13,729 bases of DNA from contig JALORM010000039.1 in the NCBI GenBank assembly GCA_025458985.1, forward strand, positions 1 to 13,729, given 5' to 3'. This DNA is from Paracoccaceae bacterium (lineage in GTDB: Bacteria > Pseudomonadota > Alphaproteobacteria > Rhodobacterales > Rhodobacteraceae). Of the stretch, positions 6,584 through 11,632 are shown one piece after another (the stretch's first letter is position 1; every line of letters begins with the position of its first letter). The notes under the pieces were generated by a model. The model had not been told where the DNA came from and made no database searches. It saw only the letters and a list, made by a program, of their open reading frames with translations. Both the position numbers and the translations under genes were made by a program.

Positions 6584-7294
6584 ATGGCGAATGTCAGGCT
6601 CTACATAGACGCACCCCTGTCCGGGGGGCAACCGGTCGCGCTGACGCGGGACCAGGCGCATTACCTATTCGGGGTGATGCGGCTTGCGGCCGGGGACACG
6701 CTGCTTGTCTTCGACGGCCGCAGCGGGGAATGGCGGGCCGAGGTGACGGAAGCCGGCCGCAAGGGCGGCGCGCTTCTCTGTCGCGAGCGGACGCGGCCGC
6801 TCGCACCGCCGCCCGACCTTTGGCTGCTGTTCGCGCCGGTCAAGAAGGCCCGCACCGACTTCATCGTCGAGAAGGCCGTCGAGATGGGGGCGGCACGCAT
6901 TCTGCCCGTGGTGACCGACTTCACCAATGCCGAACGCGTACGGATCGACCGGCTGCAGGCCCATGCGGTCGAGGCCGCCGAACAGTGCGGCGCGACCGCG
7001 GTGCCCGAGGTGGCCGAGCCGGAGCGGCTCGACCGGATGCTGGCGCACTGGCCCGAAGGGCGGCGTCTCTATTGGGCCGACGAGACCGCGGAAGGCGCCG
7101 CGGCGTTTGGCGCACCCGGGCCCGCGGCGATCCTGATCGGTCCCGAAGGGGGCTTCTCGGACGCCGAGCGCGGCTGGCTGCGGGCGCTGCCCTTCGTGTC
7201 GGCCGTGGCGCTCGGCCCGCGCATCCTGCGCGCCGACACCGCCGCGGTGGCCGCGCTTACGCTGTGGCAGGCGGCACGGGGAGACTGGCGGTGA
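6584..7294 (+). CDS. rsmE: 16S rRNA (uracil(1498)-N3)-methyltransferase
   Basis: A SPOUT-fold methyltransferase that uses S-adenosylmethionine to methylate N3 of U1498 in 16S rRNA within the 30S subunit. The length of 236 residues is normal. An N-terminal PUA-like RNA-binding domain (about 1-70) includes the HYLFGVMRLAAGD stretch. The SPOUT domain has FAPVKKARTDFIVEKAVEMGA (83-103 region), EAAEQCGATAVPE, the cofactor loop IGPEGGFSDAE (185-195) and the knot segment LGPRILRADTAAVAAL (from 210). ATG 6584 is in frame with all of these; an ATG at 6574 belongs to another frame. The stop overlaps the next start (GTGA), indicating coupled translation with the membrane protein downstream. Confidence 0.95.
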   Translation: MANVRLYIDAPLSGGQPVALTRDQAHYLFGVMRLAAGDTLLVFDGRSGEWRAEVTEAGRKGGALLCRERTRPLAPPPDLWLLFAPVKKARTDFIVEKAVEMGAARILPVVTDFTNAERVRIDRLQAHAVEAAEQCGATAVPEVAEPERLDRMLAHWPEGRRLYWADETAEGAAAFGAPGPAAILIGPEGGFSDAERGWLRALPFVSAVALGPRILRADTAAVAALTLWQAARGDWR

Positions 7295-7827
7295 CGGGCT
7301 TCCTGCGGCCCGAGGTCGTTGCCACCCTCGCCCGCTGGCGCGAGGCCCTGATCGGCGCGGCGATAGCGGCAGCGGGCGCCTGGGGCGCGCTCACGCAGAC
7401 CGGGATAGCGTTCTATCTTTCGCTCCCCGCCACCGCGATCGGGGTTGCGCTGGTGTGGGAGGGCATTCGCCGCGCCCGCCTGCCGCAGGGCGGCGGCGGG
7501 CCGGGCGTCGTCGAGGTCGACGAGCGCCAGATCACCTATTTCGGCCCTGGCGGCGGGGCAGCGATTTCGATCGACGCGCTGACCCGTGTCGAAATCGTGA
7601 CGAACGACCGCGGCCCGTTCGGAGGCGATCTCTACTGGGTGTTTCTCTCCGAAGGCGCAGCGCCCCTGTTCGTGCCCGGCGACGCGGTCGGGGCCGACGC
7701 GATCTTCGATGCGCTGACCGCGCTGCCCGGGGTCGACTTTGCCCAGGCCACCGCCGCCGCAGGCTCGACCGAGCCCCGACGTTTCGTGATCTGGACCCGC
7801 ACGAAAGAGCATCTCCGCCTCTCTTGA
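7291..7827 (+). CDS. Two-helix membrane protein, function unknown
   Basis: A 178-residue protein starting at GTG 7291, which overlaps the rsmE stop in GTGA and has the Shine-Dalgarno GGGGAG (7278-7283) seven bases upstream inside rsmE. Two hydrophobic helices (about 18-36 and 39-57, ALIGAAIAAAGAWG and FYLSLPATAIGVALVW) form a hairpin in the membrane. They are followed by a soluble, beta-rich domain (about 72-178) with VVEVDERQITYFGPGGG, ALTRVEIVTNDRGPFGG and LYWVFLSE. The pattern is reminiscent of small two-helix membrane proteins with a PH-like soluble domain, but I do not recognise a named family. It lies between rsmE and gshA, an arrangement I associate with Rhodobacteraceae. It is unlikely to act in rRNA methylation merely because it is coupled to rsmE. 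Confidence 0.85.
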   Translation: MTGFLRPEVVATLARWREALIGAAIAAAGAWGALTQTGIAFYLSLPATAIGVALVWEGIRRARLPQGGGGPGVVEVDERQITYFGPGGGAAISIDALTRVEIVTNDRGPFGGDLYWVFLSEGAAPLFVPGDAVGADAIFDALTALPGVDFAQATAAAGSTEPRRFVIWTRTKEHLRLS

Positions 7828-7887
7828 CTTCGCTTGGGCGCGGCGGCACCTCTGGCCGTCTGACCCGCGAACCGCTGGAGCCTCGCC

Positions 7888-9258
7888 ATGTCCATTCCCC
7901 AGTCCGGCGGCGGCGTCATCGAACGGGAAAGCCAACTGGCCGAGTATCTCGCCTCGGGCTGCAAGCCCGAAAGCGCCTGGCGCATCGGCACCGAGCACGA
8001 GAAATTCGGCTACTGCAAGGACAGCCTGAAGCCCCTGCCCTACGACGGCCCGCGGTCGATCCGCGCCATGCTGGAGGGGCTGGCCGACCGCTTCGGCTGG
8101 ACGCCGGTTCTGGAGGGCGAGCATATCATCGGCCTGTCCAAGGACGGCGCCAACGTCAGCCTCGAACCGGGTGGACAGCTGGAGCTGTCGGGGGCGCCGC
8201 TCCAGACGATCCACCAGACCTGCGACGAGGTGAACGACCACCTGCGCGAGGTTCAGGCCGTCGCCGACGGGATCGGCGCGCGGTTCATCGGCCTTGGCGC
8301 GGCGCCGATCTGGCGGCACGAGGACATGCCGATGATGCCCAAGGGGCGCTACCGGCTGATGACCGATTACATGCAATCCGTGGGCACCCACGGGCTGCAG
8401 ATGATGTACCGGACCTGCACCGTGCAGGTGAACCTCGACTTCTCGTCCGAGGCCGACATGGTGCAGAAGCTGCGCGTGGCGCTGGCGCTGCAGCCGGTCG
8501 CGACCGCGCTCTTCGCCAACTCGCCCTTCCTCGACGGCAGGCCCAACGGCCACAAGAGCTGGCGCAGCCGGATCTGGCGCGACCTCGACCCGGCGCGGAC
8601 GGGCATGCTGCCCTTCGTCTTCGACGAGGGCTTCGGCTTCGAGGCCTATGTCCAGTACGCGCTCGACGTGCCGATGTACTTCGTCTACCGCGACGGGCGC
8701 TACATCGACGCGCGCGGCCAGTCGTTCCGCGATTTCCTCAAGGGCCGCCTGCCCGCGCTTCCGGGCGAGGCGCCGACGCTGTCCGACTGGGCCGACCACC
8801 TGACGACGATCTTCCCCGAGGCGCGGCTGAAGAAGTTCATCGAGATGCGCGGCGCCGACGGCGGCCCGTGGCGGCGGCTCTGCGCGCTGCCGGCGTTCTG
8901 GGTGGGGCTGCTGTACGACCAGGGTGCCCTGGACGCCGCCTGGGAGCTGGCCCGGGGCCTCGACGCGGAAACGCGCGAGGGGCTGCGGGTGGCCGCATCC
9001 GTGCATGGCCTCCAGGGCGAGGCAGGCGGCGCCAGGCTGCACGACCTCGCCCGCGAGGCAGTCGCCATCGCCGAGGCCGGGCTGAAGGCGCGCGCCCGGC
9101 CCGGCGCGGACGGCCTCGTCCCAGATGAGACGCATTTCCTGAACGCGCTGAAGGACAGCGTCGAGAGCGGCAAGGTTCCGGCGGACGAACTGCTCGACCG
9201 CTATCACGGCGACTGGGGCGGCGACCTCAGCCGCATCTACGCCGACTACAGCTACTGA
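7888..9258 (+). CDS. gshA: Glutamate--cysteine ligase, plant/alphaproteobacterial type
   Basis: Catalyses the ATP-dependent first step of glutathione synthesis, joining the glutamate side-chain carboxylate to cysteine, in the cytoplasm. The protein is 456 residues, the usual size for the GCS2 plant-type class. Visible family sequence: WRIGTEHEKFGY (31-42, metal/ATP-binding glutamates), LEPGGQLELSGAPL, GIGARFIGLGAAPIW, MPMMPKGRYRLM, MMYRTCTVQVNLDF, ANSPFLDGRPNGHKSWRSRIW and the C-terminal DRYHGDWGGDLSRIYADY. ATG 7888 has GGAG (7877-7880) seven bases upstream. It is separated by 60 bases from the membrane-protein gene and is probably read with it. No gshB is in the window. The gene ends at a strong hairpin. 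Confidence 0.96.
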   Translation: MSIPQSGGGVIERESQLAEYLASGCKPESAWRIGTEHEKFGYCKDSLKPLPYDGPRSIRAMLEGLADRFGWTPVLEGEHIIGLSKDGANVSLEPGGQLELSGAPLQTIHQTCDEVNDHLREVQAVADGIGARFIGLGAAPIWRHEDMPMMPKGRYRLMTDYMQSVGTHGLQMMYRTCTVQVNLDFSSEADMVQKLRVALALQPVATALFANSPFLDGRPNGHKSWRSRIWRDLDPARTGMLPFVFDEGFGFEAYVQYALDVPMYFVYRDGRYIDARGQSFRDFLKGRLPALPGEAPTLSDWADHLTTIFPEARLKKFIEMRGADGGPWRRLCALPAFWVGLLYDQGALDAAWELARGLDAETREGLRVAASVHGLQGEAGGARLHDLAREAVAIAEAGLKARARPGADGLVPDETHFLNALKDSVESGKVPADELLDRYHGDWGGDLSRIYADYSY

Positions 9259-9260
9259 CC

Positions 9261-9292
9261 GGCGCGCCCGGCCGGATCGGCCGCGGCGCGCC
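9261..9292. terminator. Strong hairpin, probable bidirectional terminator between gshA and gabD
   Basis: Two copies of the self-complementary octamer GGCGCGCC (9261-9268 and 9285-9292) pair over 8 bp. The stem continues inward with CGGCC/GGCCG (9269-9273 with 9279-9283) to a 5-base loop, and one C (9284) is bulged. This makes a 13-bp, all-GC stem, the strongest I can see in the window. It starts 2 bases after the gshA stop and ends 6 bases before the stop of the convergent gabD, so it can serve both transcripts. Neither side has a U-tract, so termination may need Rho or rely on stem strength alone. Confidence 0.6.
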
Positions 9293-9298
9293 GTGGCG

Positions 9299-10697
9299 TC
9301 AGACGCTCAGGCAGATGTATTTCATCTCAAGGTAGTCCTCGATCCCGTGGCGGCTGCCTTCGCGGCCGAGGCCCGACTGCTTGACGCCCCCGAACGGCGC
9401 GACCTCGGTCGAGATGATGCCGGTGTTGACGCCGACGATCCCGTATTCCAGCGCCTCGGCCACCTTGAACACCCGGCTCAGGTCGCGGGCGTAGAAGTAG
9501 CTCGCCAGCCCGAAGATCGTGTCGTTGGCGAGGCTTATGACCTCGTCCACCGTCTCGAACCGGAACAGCGGCGCCAGCGGGCCGAAGGTCTCTTCGGTGG
9601 CGAAGGCCATGTCCTTCGTGGCGCCGGTCACGATGGTCGGCTGGAAGAAGCAGCCCTCCATCGACTCGCCGCCCAGGATCACCTTGGCGCCCTTGGCGGT
9701 CGCGTCGGCGATGTGCTCCTTCACCTTCTCGACCGCGTCCATGTTGACCAGCGGCCCGAGGTCAGACGCCGGCCTGCACGTAGATGCGGTTCGCGCAGAC
9801 GCAGGTCTGGCCATTGTTCCTGTATTTGCAGGCGATTGCGCCCTTGACGGCCTCGTCAAGGTCGGCGTCGTCGAACACGATGAAGGGCGCGTTGCCACCC
9901 AGCTCCATCGAGCATTTCATCACCTGGTCGGCGGCCTGGCGCAGCAGGATACGGCCCACCTCGGTCGAGCCGGTGAAGGTCAGCTTCCTCACCTTGGGGT
10001 TCTCGCAGAACTCCTTGCCGATGTCGGACGACCGCGCCGAGGTCACGACCGACAGAAGGCCCTTCGGCACCCCCGCCCGTTCCGCCAGCACCGCCATGGC
10101 CAGCGCCGACAGCGGCGTCTCCTTGGCGGGGCGCGCGACGAAGCCGCAGCCCGCGGCCAGCGCGGGGCCGACCTTGCGGCCGATCATGGCGGAGGGGAAG
10201 TTCCAGGGCGTGATCGAGGCGGCGACGCCGATGGGCTGGCGGATCACCATGATCCGCTTGTCGGGCTGGTGGCCCGGCACCGTCTCGCCGTAGATGCGCT
10301 TGCCTTCTTCGGCGAACCACTCGATGAAGCTGGCGGAATAGGCGATCTCGCCCTTCGCCTCGGCCAGAGGCTTGCCCATCTCGGCGGTCAGGATCGCGGC
10401 CAGGTCATCCTGGTTCGCCATCATCAGGTCGAACCACTTGCGCAGCACGTTCGCCCGGTCCTTCGCCGTCCGCGCGGCCCAGGCCTTCATCGCGGCATGG
10501 GCGGCGTCGATGGCGCGGGCGACCTCGGCGCGCGACAGGTCCGGCACGGTGCAGATCACGTCGCCACGGGCGGGGTTGGTCACGGCAAAGGTCTTGCCGT
10601 CGTCGGCATCGACCCATTCGCCTGCCACGAAGGCCTTGGTCGCAAGAAGCGTCGGGTCCTTCAGCATGGACCTCAGGTCGGAAGCGGTATCGAGCAT
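9299..10697 (-). pseudogene. gabD: Succinate-semialdehyde dehydrogenase, broken by internal deletion/frameshift
   Basis: An intact member would oxidise succinic semialdehyde to succinate with NAD(P)+. The start ATG at 10697 has an excellent Shine-Dalgarno (GGGAGGGA). The N-terminal part (10697-9765) has ITPWNFPSAM, FTGSTEVGR, the Glu in MELGGNAPFIVFDDADLD, and the catalytic Cys in GQTCVCANRIYVQ (codon 9803-9801). It then meets a stop (TGA, 9764-9762) right after VQAGV. The C-terminal part continues in another frame as DLGPLVNMDAVEKVKEHI through EETFGPLAPLF to PFGGVKQSGLGREGS and the stop at 9299. Compared with the intact paralogue in this window, about 24-25 residues (YDAF... up to ...DP before DIGPL) are missing at the junction. 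That is roughly 71-74 bases, a length not divisible by three. The gene is otherwise undecayed, so the event is recent or an assembly error. The KPA lysine is Arg here (VARPAKETP). Confidence 0.88.
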
Positions 10698-10721
10698 CTT
10701 TCCCTCCCTTCGGGAATGCGT

Positions 10722-10734
10722 TTTGCTTGGCAAA
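10722..10734. promoter_or_regulatory. Possible operator palindrome between gabD and the hydrolase
   Basis: The 93-base divergent gap contains TTTGC-TTG-GCAAA (10722-10734), a 5+5 palindrome with a 3-base centre. It is nested with TGCTT-GGCA-AAGCA (10724-10737). It sits in one of the few AT-richer patches of the window and 25 bases before the gabD start, where a repressor could act. No convincing -35/-10 pair was found for either gene, and no regulator gene is adjacent. Confidence 0.3.
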
Positions 10735-10790
10735 GCACGGGGCGTCGGCCCTTGTCCAGAGCAACGACACCGGATCGGAGATGTTCCATC

Positions 10791-11588
10791 ATGGACTGGG
10801 ACGACGCCTATGCCAACGCCGCCCATATCCCCGGCGGGGCGGACTATCCCGACAGGTGGGCGGCCCTTGCCGCCGAGCATCGCGCCATCGAACAGGCCGT
10901 CGGCCGTGCGATGCTGAACCTTTCCTACGGGACGCAGGCGCGCGAGGTCTGCGACCTGTTCCTGCCCGCCGGGCCCGCCGCGGGGCTCGTGGTGTTTGTG
11001 CATGGCGGCTACTGGCTGCGGTTCGACAAGAGCTTCTGGTCACACCTCGCCGCGGGGCCGACTGCGCGGGGCTGGGCTGTCGCGATCCCGTCCTACACGC
11101 TCGCCCCCGAGGCACGCATCGGCGCCATCGTGCGACAGGCCGCCCGTGCGGTCGAGGCGGCCGCCGCCCGCGTGGCGGGCCCCCTGGTCCTTGCCGGACA
11201 TTCCGCCGGCGGGCATCTTGTCGCGCGGGTCGTCTCGGCCGACGTCGGCCTCGGGGTCCGCGACCGCGTGCGGCGGGTGGTGCCGATCTCGCCCGTGTCA
11301 GACCTTGCGCCGCTGATGCGCACGGCGATGAACGCGGACTTGCGGATCGACGAGGCCGAGGCCAGATCCGAAAGCCCCGTCCACCAGCCCGCCCCGGAGG
11401 GGATCGAGGTGCATGTCTGGGTCGGCGCCGGCGAACGGCCCGCCTTCCTCGACCAGGCCCGCTGGCTGGCGGGCGCGTGGCGCGCGCAGCTGACGCTGGA
11501 GCCCGGGAAGCACCACTTCGACGTGGTGGAAGGGCTTGCGGAGCCGCACAGCCCGCTTTCCCGCGCGCTTCTTGACGGGTTGTCCTAG
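10791..11588 (+). CDS. Alpha/beta hydrolase, arylformamidase-like
   Basis: A 265-residue cytoplasmic serine hydrolase whose motifs match kynurenine formamidase-like enzymes, which cleave N-formyl or ester groups. It has the oxyanion motif HGGYW (71-75), SYTLAPEARI, the nucleophile Ser138 in GHSAGGHL, the SPVSDLAPLM and ESPVHQP segments typical of the group, and the catalytic-region KHHFDVVEGL (His241/His242). The acid position falls in VGAGERPAF, where Glu215 would have to serve; assignment of the acid is inferred. ATG 10791 has GGAG (10777-10780) ten bases upstream. No tryptophan-pathway gene is nearby, so true kynurenine formamidase activity is not supported by context. It diverges from the broken gabD and ends 44 bases from the convergent end of dnaE. 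Confidence 0.88.
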   Translation: MDWDDAYANAAHIPGGADYPDRWAALAAEHRAIEQAVGRAMLNLSYGTQAREVCDLFLPAGPAAGLVVFVHGGYWLRFDKSFWSHLAAGPTARGWAVAIPSYTLAPEARIGAIVRQAARAVEAAAARVAGPLVLAGHSAGGHLVARVVSADVGLGVRDRVRRVVPISPVSDLAPLMRTAMNADLRIDEAEARSESPVHQPAPEGIEVHVWVGAGERPAFLDQARWLAGAWRAQLTLEPGKHHFDVVEGLAEPHSPLSRALLDGLS

Positions 11589-11601
11589 CCGGTCGTCCGG
11601 C
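11588..11601. terminator. Weak hairpin between the hydrolase and dnaE ends
   Basis: GCCGG (11588-11592) pairs with CCGGC (11597-11601) around TCGT, in the 44-base gap between two convergent genes. The stem is only 5 bp and there is no U-tract, so it is at best a minor termination or RNA-end signal. Confidence 0.25.
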
Positions 11602-11632
11602 AGGCTGCCATCCGCAGGGCCGGCGCCGCGCG

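Noticed and set aside
7824..7852. TTGACT at the end of the membrane-protein gene as the -35 of a gshA promoter.
   Set aside because: No acceptable -10 lies 16-18 bases downstream; the spacing region is GC-rich.
7069..9207. 712-residue open frame antisense to rsmE, the membrane protein and gshA.
   Set aside because: Composition is typical of an antisense shadow in GC-rich DNA, with no motif, and it is opposite three well-supported genes.
9762..9806. Programmed frameshift or a functional split gabD.
   Set aside because: A programmed shift would not remove about 24 residues, there is no slippery site, and the possible internal start (ATG at 9742) has no ribosome binding site.
9519..10790. Long plus-strand frame leading into the hydrolase and antisense to gabD.
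   Set aside because: The hydrolase begins at ATG 10791, where family similarity and a ribosome binding site start; the rest shows no homology.
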